The notes beneath the pieces are model-generated. The model saw only the letters and a program-made list of their open reading frames with translations. It was not told the origin of the DNA and made no database searches. Source: Nocardioides terrae (GTDB lineage Bacteria; Actinomycetota; Actinomycetes; Propionibacteriales; Nocardioidaceae). From it: a stretch of 64,000 nt of DNA. The position numbers and the translations under genes are program-made. Of this stretch, positions 25,503 to 32,521 are shown piece by piece. Each line of letters starts with the position of its first letter. The stretch's first letter is position 1. The stretch lies in contig NZ_FOLB01000011.1 in assembly GCF_900112345.1 (NCBI RefSeq), positions 92,513-156,512 of the forward strand, written 5' to 3'.

Positions 25503-26411
25503 TCAGCTCGCCCGCACGCCCCACGACGCACTGAACCGCTGACCCGGCTCGAGCCGGACCAGGTCGACACCCGAGTTGAAGGCGTCGATCGGCGCGGTCA
25601 TCGGCTCGACCGCGAGCGAGCGCCGGGCCGTAGCGGGCACGTCGTCGGCGGTGTAGACCATCAGCCAGTCGTGGTGCTCGTCGACCCACAGCTCCACGCC
25701 GGTGCCCTCGGGAGCGCGCAGGCGGGTCGTCGTCCGGCCGTGCTCGTCGCGCGCCAGCCGCCCGTAGGCGTGGTTGAGCACGAGGTCGCCGAGCGGTCGC
25801 GGCGCACGCAGGTCGTAGGGCGTGCCCTCGACGCCCTCGGTGTCGACGGGCAGCAGCCGCTCGGCGTCGGTGAGGATCCGGACCGAGGCGGGCAGCTCGA
25901 CGGTCCAGCCGTCGACCGGCCCGGCGCCGGCGCGGAGATAGGGGTGCGCACCAGAGGCGTACGGCGCCGTCGTACCCGCCCTGTTGGTCGCCGACTGCGT
26001 CACCGTGAGCCCGTCGGGGCCGAGCGCGTAGCCGACCTCGAGGTCGAGTGTCCACGGATAGCCGGTCTGGCTCATCAGCCGGTAGGTGAGCGTCACGTGG
26101 TCGGGCCGGTGCGCGACCAGCGACCACGCCGCCCATCGCACCAGCCCGTGCGAGGCGTTGTGGCGCGCGGGCTCGCTCAGCGCGAGCTGCTGGGAGACGC
26201 CCTCGAAGGCGTAGCGCCCGTCCCGGACCCGGTTGGGCCACGGCATCAGCAGCTGACCCCGACCTCCGGACGCAGCGGCGTCCTCCTCGAAGCCGTCGAT
26301 GAGCGGCCGGCCCGCGTGGCTGAGCGCCCGCAGCGCCCCTCCGCTCTCGGTGACGACGGCCTCGTAGTCGCCGCTGCTGATGACGAACTGCTGTCCGCTC
26401 GGAGGTAGCAC
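25503..26411 (-). CDS. aldose 1-epimerase family protein
   Basis: This 302-residue mutarotase-fold protein shows the galactose mutarotase pattern: MPWPNRVRDGRYAFEG, NASHGLVRWAAW (active-site His), YASGAHPYLRAG (second His) and a C-terminal AVEPMTAPIDAFNSG with the catalytic Glu. It would convert alpha and beta anomers of hexoses or act on related sugars. The GTG start at 26411 lies 6 nt after TAGCGT (26418-26423 on the - strand), so the mRNA is probably leaderless. It is divergent from the GH6-like secreted hydrolase, from which it is separated by 49 bp. Confidence 0.88.
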   Translation of the reverse strand: MLPPSGQQFVISSGDYEAVVTESGGALRALSHAGRPLIDGFEEDAAASGGRGQLLMPWPNRVRDGRYAFEGVSQQLALSEPARHNASHGLVRWAAWSLVAHRPDHVTLTYRLMSQTGYPWTLDLEVGYALGPDGLTVTQSATNRAGTTAPYASGAHPYLRAGAGPVDGWTVELPASVRILTDAERLLPVDTEGVEGTPYDLRAPRPLGDLVLNHAYGRLARDEHGRTTTRLRAPEGTGVELWVDEHHDWLMVYTADDVPATARRSLAVEPMTAPIDAFNSGVDLVRLEPGQRFSASWGVRAS

Positions 26412-26423
26412 GGCTCCACGCTA
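26412..26423 (-). promoter_or_regulatory. -10 element of the aldose epimerase gene
   Basis: On the - strand TAGCGT (26423 to 26418) is followed by 6 nt and the GTG start, the leaderless spacing seen at other genes here. Confidence 0.5.
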
Positions 26424-26460
26424 GCGCGCCTCGACTTGACTCCGCGGGCGGCACTGTCGG

Positions 26461-27984
26461 ATGGTCGGGACCCGCCCACGACCGACCCGGAAGACGCCAG
26501 CCGTGCCGTCCCACGCTTCACCGCGCCCGCCTTCGCGGCTGCGCGACGTGTCGATGGTCGGCGCCATCCTCGTCGTCCTGGCGATCGTAGTCACGCTCGT
26601 CGTGGTGCGCCCCGGCGGGGACGACAGCGGACGGGCGGAACCGGCCAGCCAGCGCATCGCGGCGAGCTCCACCTCGTCGCCCACCCCGTCGCCCACACCG
26701 CCACCACCGCCGCAGCAGGTGAGCGCCGGGCGCGCGCCGAAGCTGGCCGAGGACCCCGTCGCCGGTCGGAAGGTCATGGCGCAGGTCCACAAGAAGCGCG
26801 GTTGGACCCCCGGCGTGCGGTTCACCTACCAGTGGCTGCTCGACGGCAAGCCGATCCCGGGCGCCACCAGGCGCGGCCTCGTGCCCACGGACAAGATGAT
26901 CGGTCGCCGGGTCCGCGTGCAGGCGATCGGCCAGGTGCCCGGCTACCTGCCCGCCGTGTCACTCTCCAAGCCGCGCACCGTCGCGCCGGACAACCCGCTC
27001 GCCGGCGGCACGTGGGCTGTCTACCGGGGCCCGCAGAACGGCCTCTACCCCGCCTACGCGCGCGCCGGCGGCGACGACAAGCGCCAGCTCGCCAAGATCG
27101 CGCTGCAGCCGCGCGTCACCTGGTTCACTGACGCCAACTCCTCGATCGGCGAGGACGTCGACTCCTACATCGCCGACCAGCAGGCCGAGTCGGGCAAGGA
27201 CGCGCTGATCCAGCTCGCCTTCTTCCGCGAGTGGCCGGACGGCGAGGCCGCCCGCGGCCGTCGCCTCAGCGGCGGTCAGCAGGCGGACTACCGCGGCGCC
27301 GTCGACGCGGTCGCCCGCGCGATCGGCGACGCCCGCGTGGCGCTGGTGCTCGAGCCCGACCTCGGCCTCAACGCGGTCCCGAACAACTCCTGGGAGACCC
27401 GGACGGCCGATCCCGCCGTGCGGCTCGGCCTGGTGCGCTACGCAGCGAAGCGGTTCTCCGAGCTGCCGCGCACCAGCGTCTACCTCGACGCCTCCGACTC
27501 CGACTGGCTGGCGATGTCGAAGATCGTCCCGGTGCTCGAGGCGGCAGGGGTGGAGTACGCCCGAGGCTTCGCGCTCGGTGCGACCCACTACTCGAGCGTC
27601 GGCGACAACATCGACTACGGCATGCAGATCATCCACGAGCTCGAGGCGGACGGGATCGACGGCAAGCGGTTCGTCATCGACACCGCCGACAACGGCCGCC
27701 CGTTCACCTGGCTGCAGCACCGCTCCGAGCACCCGGGCGACGACTTCGACAACGCGATCACGTGCCGCAGCGTCTCGGACACCACCTGCGACACCCTCGG
27801 CGTGCCGCCGACAGCCGACGTCGCCGGTGACCTCGGGCTTGACCTCACCGGCCAGCAGCGGGCCAACGCGCTGCGCAACGTCGACGGCTACCTCTGGTTC
27901 GGCCGGCCCTGGCTGATCCGGCAGGCCTCGCCCTTCTCGCTGTCCCGCTCGCTCGAGGTCGCCCGGTCCACGCCCTTCCAGTGA
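26461..27984 (+). CDS. membrane-anchored or secreted GH6-like glycoside hydrolase
   Basis: This 507-residue protein has a basic N-terminus and one hydrophobic segment (about residues 33-50), so it is exported or anchored. After a Ser/Thr/Pro linker comes a domain with FTYQWLLDGKPIPGATRRGL (about 118-170), the same repeat type as in the M4 protease C-terminus. The rest matches glycoside hydrolase family 6: TWFTDANSS, ALIQLAFF, ALVLEPDLGLN (catalytic Asp region), VYLDASDSDWL, YARGFALGATHYSS and FVIDTADNGRPF. GH6 enzymes cleave beta-1,4-glucans by inversion, but the usual NRPPG ending is not seen, so the substrate is uncertain. ATG at 26461. Confidence 0.85.
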   Translation: MVGTRPRPTRKTPAVPSHASPRPPSRLRDVSMVGAILVVLAIVVTLVVVRPGGDDSGRAEPASQRIAASSTSSPTPSPTPPPPPQQVSAGRAPKLAEDPVAGRKVMAQVHKKRGWTPGVRFTYQWLLDGKPIPGATRRGLVPTDKMIGRRVRVQAIGQVPGYLPAVSLSKPRTVAPDNPLAGGTWAVYRGPQNGLYPAYARAGGDDKRQLAKIALQPRVTWFTDANSSIGEDVDSYIADQQAESGKDALIQLAFFREWPDGEAARGRRLSGGQQADYRGAVDAVARAIGDARVALVLEPDLGLNAVPNNSWETRTADPAVRLGLVRYAAKRFSELPRTSVYLDASDSDWLAMSKIVPVLEAAGVEYARGFALGATHYSSVGDNIDYGMQIIHELEADGIDGKRFVIDTADNGRPFTWLQHRSEHPGDDFDNAITCRSVSDTTCDTLGVPPTADVAGDLGLDLTGQQRANALRNVDGYLWFGRPWLIRQASPFSLSRSLEVARSTPFQ

Positions 27985-27990
27985 CGGCCT

Positions 27991-28035
27991 TTCGCTGGTC
28001 GAGTAGCGAGCGCCGGCGAGCTCATCGAGACCACC
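27991..28035. repeat. dispersed palindromic repeat copy (intergenic)
   Basis: TTCGCTGGTCGAGTAGCGAG at 27991-28010 and the closing CTCATCGAGACCACC ending at 28035. The outer arms GGTCGA and TCGAGACC give partial dyad symmetry. It fills the gap between two convergent genes. Confidence 0.75.
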
Positions 28036-28545
28036 TCAGGTCGCGATGACCACGTCCGCGTGCTCACGGGTCCGGTCCCGGGCGAAGACGGCCGCCTCGT
28101 CGCGCGCCCACTGCTCCCAGTAGGGCGCGAAGTCCTCCCCGTCGCGCTCGATGCCGCGACGCATCCGGACGTCGTGGGGCGCGTCGACCCACACCAGCGT
28201 GGTGACCCAGGGGGCGACGTACGGCGACCACGAGCCCACCCCCTCGACCACGACCAGGTCGACGGGCTCGACCGAGCGTGTCTCGGCCCAGGCCGACGTG
28301 TGCCAGTCCCAGCGCCGCCAGCTGCCCGCGAGCCCGGCGGCCAGCGGCTCTAGCAGCGCGCGGACGGCGTGGGCGAGCCGCGGCAGTCCGCTCCAGCCCG
28401 CGATCATCTCGTCGCTGTGCAGGACGGTCGCGTGCGGCGCGAGCTCCGCGATCGCGGACGTCAGCGTCGTCTTCCCGGACCCGGCCGGGCCGTCCACGCA
28501 CACCAGCCGTCCGGCGCCGAGCGTCGCCGGGCGCGCCATCGTCAC
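28036..28545 (-). CDS. uridine kinase-like P-loop NTPase
   Basis: This predicted 169-residue small-molecule kinase has a Walker A DGPAGSGKTTL near residue 17, a nucleoside-kinase-style VLHSDEMIAGWSGL, and VVVEGVGSWSPY, where uridine kinases have the VVEG strand. A lid with RMRRGIERDGEDF follows. The substrate is not identifiable. Start candidates are GTG at 28545 and ATG at 28539; a further in-frame ATG at 28584 would overlap the upstream gene. The gene lies 22 bp after the PLP-enzyme gene on the same strand, so they probably share a transcript. Confidence 0.75.
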   Translation of the reverse strand: MTMARPATLGAGRLVCVDGPAGSGKTTLTSAIAELAPHATVLHSDEMIAGWSGLPRLAHAVRALLEPLAAGLAGSWRRWDWHTSAWAETRSVEPVDLVVVEGVGSWSPYVAPWVTTLVWVDAPHDVRMRRGIERDGEDFAPYWEQWARDEAAVFARDRTREHADVVIAT

Positions 28546-28567
28546 GCCCAGCACCTGCCGCGCGTGC

Positions 28568-29794
28568 TCAGAAGGCGAGCCCATGACCCCGGTAGGTCGC
28601 CACGTGGTCGACGAAGGAGTCTGCCGCGAGCAGGTGGGCGGTCGTGGTGTGCTCGAAGAGCTCGCCCGACTTCGCGTGCCGCATCCACACCAGATCGCCG
28701 ATCCGCAGCAGCGCTGCGGCCGGCCCGACCAGGGGCGTCTGGACCTCGCCGGCGCCCTCGAGCCCGGTGAGGGCGAGGCCCGCAGGGGCCCAGGGGAGCG
28801 GCAGCCGGTCGGCACCGGCCGGCCCCGAGGCGACCAGACCGCCGCCGTGCACGGTCACCGTCCCGTCCGACGGTCGCCGCGTGACGGGAAGACCGAAGAA
28901 CGCCGCCGGCCGCGGCTCGAAGGAGCGGAAGTGGTCGAAGAGCCCCGGGACCAGCAGCCCGGACCCGGCGGTGAGCTCCGTGACGACGGGGTCAGCGGCA
29001 GAGGTCTCCAGCGACCCCGAGCCGCCCGCGTTCCAGAACTCCAGCTCCGCGACCCGGGACAGCCCCTCCGCGACCGCCGCCCGGCGCGCGGCGAGCTGGG
29101 TCACGGACAGCGACTTCAGCCGGCGGACGACGCCCGAGCGCAGCCGCTGGCCCGGCACCTGGTCCGGCACACCGGCCACCTGGCCCTCGTAGGTCATCAC
29201 ACCGACCAGCGTGAAGCCCGGTCGCTGCACCTCGCGGGCCAGCGCCTCCGCAGCCGACGCCGAGGTGATGGGGGAGCGGCGCGGCCCGACCCGGGTCAGG
29301 CCGAGGTCGAGGCCGGCGTCGACGTCGATGGCGACCCGGACGGGCACCGCCTTCGACGTCCGCACCGAGTCGACGACGTCGAGGTGCTCGACGGAGTCCA
29401 CCATGACGGTGATCGCCGCGGCGGCGCGCGGTGAGGCGACCAGCCGGGCCAGCGCCCCGCGGTCGACGGTCGGGTAGGCGACGACGATGTCATCGCTGAC
29501 GCCGTTCTCCTCCAGCCAGAGCGCCTCGGCGAGAGTGAAGGCGAGGACCCCGGCGAACCCGGGATGGGCCAGCGCCCGCGAGATCAGCGTTGGGACGCGC
29601 AGCGACTTCGACGCCACCCGGATCGGCGTGCCACCCGCGCGCCGGGCGAGGTCGTCGGCGTTGGCGTCGAACGCATCCAGGTCGACGACGACGGTCGGGG
29701 TCGGGAGCGGATCGGCGTGCGCGGTGACCGCCCGGGACAGCCGGGACCAGAGCCGGTTGCGCTCGAGGGCACCGGCATGGGCGTGCGCCGTCAC
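28568..29794 (-). CDS. alanine racemase N-terminal / D-threonine aldolase-like PLP enzyme
   Basis: This 408-residue fold-type III PLP enzyme has TPTVVVDLDAFDANADDL at about residues 32-49 and the PLP lysine in RVASKSLRVPTL, then a GVMTYEGQVAG and ELEFWNAGGSGSL (phosphate-binding glycine) region. The C-terminal domain has the HG...H-type metal site expected of D-serine dehydratase/D-threonine aldolase-like proteins (VTVHGGGLVASGP and WMRHAKSGE). It probably acts on a D-amino acid. The GTG at 29794 overlaps the stop of the upstream membrane protein by 4 bp (GTGA). A much longer open frame upstream is not used. Confidence 0.85.
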   Translation of the reverse strand: MTAHAHAGALERNRLWSRLSRAVTAHADPLPTPTVVVDLDAFDANADDLARRAGGTPIRVASKSLRVPTLISRALAHPGFAGVLAFTLAEALWLEENGVSDDIVVAYPTVDRGALARLVASPRAAAAITVMVDSVEHLDVVDSVRTSKAVPVRVAIDVDAGLDLGLTRVGPRRSPITSASAAEALAREVQRPGFTLVGVMTYEGQVAGVPDQVPGQRLRSGVVRRLKSLSVTQLAARRAAVAEGLSRVAELEFWNAGGSGSLETSAADPVVTELTAGSGLLVPGLFDHFRSFEPRPAAFFGLPVTRRPSDGTVTVHGGGLVASGPAGADRLPLPWAPAGLALTGLEGAGEVQTPLVGPAAALLRIGDLVWMRHAKSGELFEHTTTAHLLAADSFVDHVATYRGHGLAF

Positions 29795-30210
29795 TTGATC
29801 CCGCGCTGCTTGAGGAGCGCCTCGATCTCGGCCATCTCGGGGTCGGAGCCGGGCAGGGCCGGGGCGCCCCGGCCGCGTGGCGCCGCCTTCGTCTCGTCCC
29901 GCTTCGGGCGGTCGCGACCGGGCAGCCGGGCCGCGACGAAGAAGAGCAGCACGGAGACCACCGCCAGCGCGAGACCGACCCAGACGAGCGGGTTCCAGAC
30001 GAACGAGGTCGCCCAGTCGGCGATCGCCGACCCGATCCGACCGAACATCTTGAGCGTGCGCGTGAAGTAGGCGGCCGGCAGCAGCAGCGTGGCCGCGGTC
30101 CAGCGCAGCCCCGCCCGCAGACCGCGGCGCCGGTAGGCCAGCCACGCGCCCACCCCGCCGAGGACCGTGAAGGTGAGCGTGAAGGCACCCCAGGTGACCG
30201 AATCGAGCAT
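29791..30210 (-). CDS. small integral membrane protein of unknown function
   Basis: This 139-residue protein has hydrophobic spans near residues 5-25, 38-50 (shorter) and 75-97, then a basic cytosolic tail (ARLPGRDRPKRDETK) ending in a short helix, EMAEIEALLKQRGIK. No family is recognised. It starts at ATG 30210 and its stop overlaps the PLP-enzyme GTG. It is divergent from the SseB-like gene with 49 bp between starts. Confidence 0.65.
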   Translation of the reverse strand: MLDSVTWGAFTLTFTVLGGVGAWLAYRRRGLRAGLRWTAATLLLPAAYFTRTLKMFGRIGSAIADWATSFVWNPLVWVGLALAVVSVLLFFVAARLPGRDRPKRDETKAAPRGRGAPALPGSDPEMAEIEALLKQRGIK

Positions 30211-30259
30211 GCTCCCATCCTCGCACCGACCACCAGGGAGCGTGCGGGAGAATGGCCGC

Positions 30260-30790
30260 GTGACCGACCCGCAGAGCGAGCAGCGCCGGCGTGACATCGC
30301 CGCGCCGGCGTACCCCGACGACACGGGAGCGGGCGACCAGCGCCTCGTCGACGTGCTGGGGCGCTACGCCCGCCGCCAGGCGACGTACGCCGACGCGCTG
30401 GCCGTCCTGCTCGACAGCCGCCTGATCGTGCCGGTCGTCGCGGTGCTGGGCGAGGTCGACGAGCGCGGCGCCGACAAGACCGCCGACATGGCGACCGTGC
30501 TGCTCACGGGCGCCGACGGCCGGCAGGCGCTGCTGACGTTCACCAGCCTCGAGACGATGGCCGCGTGGCAGGCCGACGCCCGCCCGGTCGGCGTACCCGC
30601 CGGCGACGCCGCGAAGGCCGCGCTCCAGGACGGGGCCGCCGCGCTGGTCCTGGACGTCGCCGGTCCGGTGACCTTCGTGGTCGAGGGCGAGGACCTGTAC
30701 GGTCTCGGAGCGGGCTGGAACCTCGCCCAGGTGGGCGACGGCCGATCGGCCTGGATCCGCCCCGCTGGGGATTCGGCGTCGGCGGAATGA
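30260..30790 (+). CDS. SseB family protein
   Basis: This 176-residue protein matches the SseB N-terminal domain type (LVDVLGRYARRQATYADALAVLLDSRLIVPVV, then DMATVLLTGADGRQALLTFTSLETMAAW and a C-terminal region rich in VVEGEDLYGLG). Such proteins are widespread in actinobacteria, usually just before infC as here, and have no clear role. The GTG start lies 6 nt after GAGAAT, a leaderless-type arrangement; the upstream open frame overlaps a divergent gene and is rejected. Confidence 0.8.
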   Translation: MTDPQSEQRRRDIAAPAYPDDTGAGDQRLVDVLGRYARRQATYADALAVLLDSRLIVPVVAVLGEVDERGADKTADMATVLLTGADGRQALLTFTSLETMAAWQADARPVGVPAGDAAKAALQDGAAALVLDVAGPVTFVVEGEDLYGLGAGWNLAQVGDGRSAWIRPAGDSASAE

Positions 30791-30814
30791 TCCGGTAGCC
30801 TCTCCTGTTGACCG

Positions 30815-30838
30815 ATGTGGTGGCAACACCACATCTGA
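30815..30838 (+). CDS. possible 7-residue leader peptide MWWQHHI
   Basis: ATG-TGG-TGG-CAA-CAC-CAC-ATC-TGA lies wholly inside the 9-bp GNRA hairpin and ends 3 nt before the antiterminator strand. The tandem Trp and tandem His codons follow automatically from the palindrome, so they may be a by-product. There is no Shine-Dalgarno, but the 5' end of the RNA would be only about 6-8 nt away. An alternative TTG at 30808, 6 nt after the -10, opens a frame that runs on into infC. Confidence 0.3.
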   Translation: MWWQHHI

Positions 30839-30985
30839 ACAAGCGGAAGGCAGCCACTGCCCTCCCACCCGCATCGACCGTTGCACCACCAGGTCGTCGG
30901 GTCCGGTCCCGGAGCAGTCCGGAGGCGTCGTACGACGTCCCCGGATCCTGCGCCGAGCCCCCACCCTGCGGTGGGGCACCTGACT

Positions 30986-31018
30986 GGCTTCCGCTTGGAC
31001 AACAGCGGAAGCCTTTTT
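30986..31018 (+). terminator. intrinsic terminator within the infC leader
   Basis: GGCTTCCGCT (30986-30995) and AGCGGAAGCC (31004-31013) form a perfect 10-bp stem with an 8-nt loop, followed by TTTTT (31014-31018). It is the only textbook U-tract terminator in the window and it stands before, not after, an operon. Confidence 0.85.
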
Positions 31019-31089
31019 CGCTTTCCGGGCCGAAGTGCACGCGGTCCGGCACCGATGAGGCCTCCCACCACCGAACACATGGAGGACAC

Positions 31090-31773
31090 ATCAGCACCGA
31101 GCTTCGTATCAACGACCGGATCCGGGTACCCGAGGTCCGCCTCGTTGGTCCCAATGGAGAGACCGTCGGCATCGTGCCGACGGCCGACGCACTGCGCCTG
31201 GCCCAGGAGGCCGACCTCGACCTCGTCGAGATCGCCCCGCAGGGCAAGCCCCCGGTCTGCAAGCTCATGGACTACGGGAAGTTCAAGTACGAGAACGCCC
31301 AGAAGGCCCGTGAGGCCCGCCGGAACCAGACGAACGTCATCATCAAGGAGATGAAGCTTCGTCCCAAGATCGACTCGCACGACTACGAGACCAAGAAGGG
31401 TCACGTCGTGCGGTTCCTCAAGGCCGGCGACAAGGTCAAGATCACCATCATGTTCCGCGGTCGCGAGCAGCACCGCCCGGAGCTCGGCTTCCGCCTGCTG
31501 CAGAAGCTCGCCGAGGACGTCCAGGACCTCGGCTTCGTCGAGTCCTCGCCGAAGCAGGACGGCCGCAACATGGTGATGGTGCTCGGGCCGAACAAGAAGA
31601 AGGCCGACGCCAAGGTCGACCAGCAGGCGGCGAAGGAGACCAGGCTCGCCGAGCGCGAGGCCGAGGAGGCCCAGGAGCGCGCCGAGCGTGCCGCCGCTGC
31701 CGCCGCCGGCCCGGTCGCCGCCAAGAAGGAGCGCGGCCGCTCCGAGAACCTCGACCCCGAGATCGACGCCTGA
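31090..31773 (+). CDS. infC: translation initiation factor IF-3, ATC start codon
   Basis: IF3 binds the 30S subunit, checks the start codon and keeps subunits apart. The 227-residue protein has the N-terminal domain ([19 protein letters not shown]), the [16 protein letters not shown] linker signature, and the C-terminal domain ([17 protein letters not shown]). A charged Glu/Ala C-terminal extension (about residues 170-227) is typical of actinobacteria. No ATG, GTG or TTG exists in frame near the conserved N-terminus; ATC at 31090 follows GGAGG by 4 bases and is the only sensible start. Rare start codons in infC let IF3 repress its own synthesis. It heads the operon with rpmI and rplT. Confidence 0.95.
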   Translation: MSTELRINDRIRVPEVRLVGPNGETVGIVPTADALRLAQEADLDLVEIAPQGKPPVCKLMDYGKFKYENAQKAREARRNQTNVIIKEMKLRPKIDSHDYETKKGHVVRFLKAGDKVKITIMFRGREQHRPELGFRLLQKLAEDVQDLGFVESSPKQDGRNMVMVLGPNKKKADAKVDQQAAKETRLAEREAEEAQERAERAAAAAAGPVAAKKERGRSENLDPEIDA

Positions 31774-31777
31774 CGTT

Positions 31778-31822
31778 TTCCGCTGGTCGAGGACCTTGCC
31801 CGGCAAGCGTCGCGAGACCACC
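31778..31822. repeat. dispersed palindromic repeat copy between infC and rpmI
   Basis: TTCCGCTGGTCGAGGACC begins at 31778 and GAGACCACC closes at 31822; the centre holds CTTGCCCGGCAAG, itself an inverted repeat. It lies inside a ribosomal protein operon without interrupting a gene. Confidence 0.75.
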
Positions 31823-31852
31823 GAGACAACCAGCAACAAGAAAGAGACGAAG

Positions 31853-32047
31853 ATGCCGAAGAACAAGAGCCACTCCGGTGCCGGCAAGCGCTTCCGCGTG
31901 ACCGGCTCGGGCAAGATCCTTCGCGAGAAGGCCGGCAAGCGCCACAACCTCGAGAAGAAGCCCTCCAAGGTGACTCGTCGCATGACCGGCACCGTCGAGG
32001 TTGCCAAGAACGACGTCGCGCGCGCCAAGAAGCTTCTCGGCCGCTGA
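31853..32047 (+). CDS. rpmI: 50S ribosomal protein L35
   Basis: This is a 64-residue basic ribosomal protein: [18 protein letters not shown] at the N-terminus and [14 protein letters not shown] further on are diagnostic. The ATG at 31853 follows AAAGAG. It lies between infC and rplT as in most bacteria. A longer open frame begins upstream in infC but is not used. Confidence 0.97.
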   Translation: MPKNKSHSGAGKRFRVTGSGKILREKAGKRHNLEKKPSKVTRRMTGTVEVAKNDVARAKKLLGR

Positions 32048-32106
32048 TTCCCCCGGGATCGCCGTTCGCCGGCACCCACTGACTTTTCGCACTAAAGGAG
32101 TTCCAC

Positions 32107-32490
32107 ATGGCACGCGTGAAGCGCGCAGTCAACGCGGCGAAGAAGCGTCGCGTCACCCTCGAGCGGGCGAGCGGCTATCGCGGTCAGCGTTCGCGTCTGT
32201 ACCGCAAGGCCAAGGAGCAGGTCACCCACTCCCTGGTCTACGCCTACAACGACCGCCGCAAGAACAAGGGCAACTTCCGGCGCCTCTGGATCCAGCGGAT
32301 CAACGCCGCCGCGCGTGCCGAGGGCCTGACCTACAACCGCTTCATCCAGGGTCTCAGCCTGGCCGGCATCGAGGTCGACCGGAAGATCCTGGCCGAGCTG
32401 GCCGTCAACGACGTCGCCTCGTTCAACGCGCTCGTCGCGCAGGCCAAGGCCGCTCTCCCCGAGGACGTCAACGCTCCGGCTTCCGCCTGA
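32107..32490 (+). CDS. rplT: 50S ribosomal protein L20
   Basis: L20 is a 127-residue early-assembly 23S rRNA-binding protein: [26 protein letters not shown], then [24 protein letters not shown] and [28 protein letters not shown] lies 7 bases before the ATG. In some bacteria L20 represses this operon by binding the leader; the leader here has an attenuator, so L20 is one candidate effector, but nothing in the sequence proves it. Confidence 0.97.
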   Translation: MARVKRAVNAAKKRRVTLERASGYRGQRSRLYRKAKEQVTHSLVYAYNDRRKNKGNFRRLWIQRINAAARAEGLTYNRFIQGLSLAGIEVDRKILAELAVNDVASFNALVAQAKAALPEDVNAPASA

Positions 32491-32493
32491 GCC

Positions 32494-32521
32494 GTTCGCT
32501 GGTGGAGCTTGTCGAGACCAT
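32494..32521. repeat. dispersed repeat copy after rplT, running into the next start codon
   Basis: TTCGCTGGTGGAGCTTGTCG at 32494-32513 then AGACCATG. In reverse complement it matches the hisG copy (24129-24151) with one mismatch over 19 bases. Its last two bases are the AT of the ATG of the methyltransferase gene. Confidence 0.75.

Larger units (their letters stand above)
30796..31089 (+). promoter_or_regulatory. structured infC leader, candidate transcription attenuator
   Basis: A promoter-like TAGCCT at 30796-30801 (weak TTCGGC 18 bp upstream) begins a 290-nt leader. Elements in order: a perfect 9-bp hairpin, GATGTGGTG (30814-30822) and CACCACATC (30827-30835), with GCAA GNRA loop; AGCGGAAG (30842-30849); palindrome CGTCGTACGACG (30926-30937); hairpin CCCCAC/GTGGGG (30959-30976); the U-tract terminator (30986-31018); and GGAGG (31081-31085) before the ATC start. 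AGCGGAAG is an exact complement of 30988-30995, the 5' arm of the terminator, so terminator and antiterminator are mutually exclusive. Confidence 0.7.

Noticed and set aside
30808..31089. 94-codon N-terminal extension of IF3 from TTG 30808
   Set aside because: The peptide is low-complexity, runs through the terminator hairpin, and IF3 proteins begin at the [13 protein letters not shown] position; kept only as an alternative in the attenuator finding.
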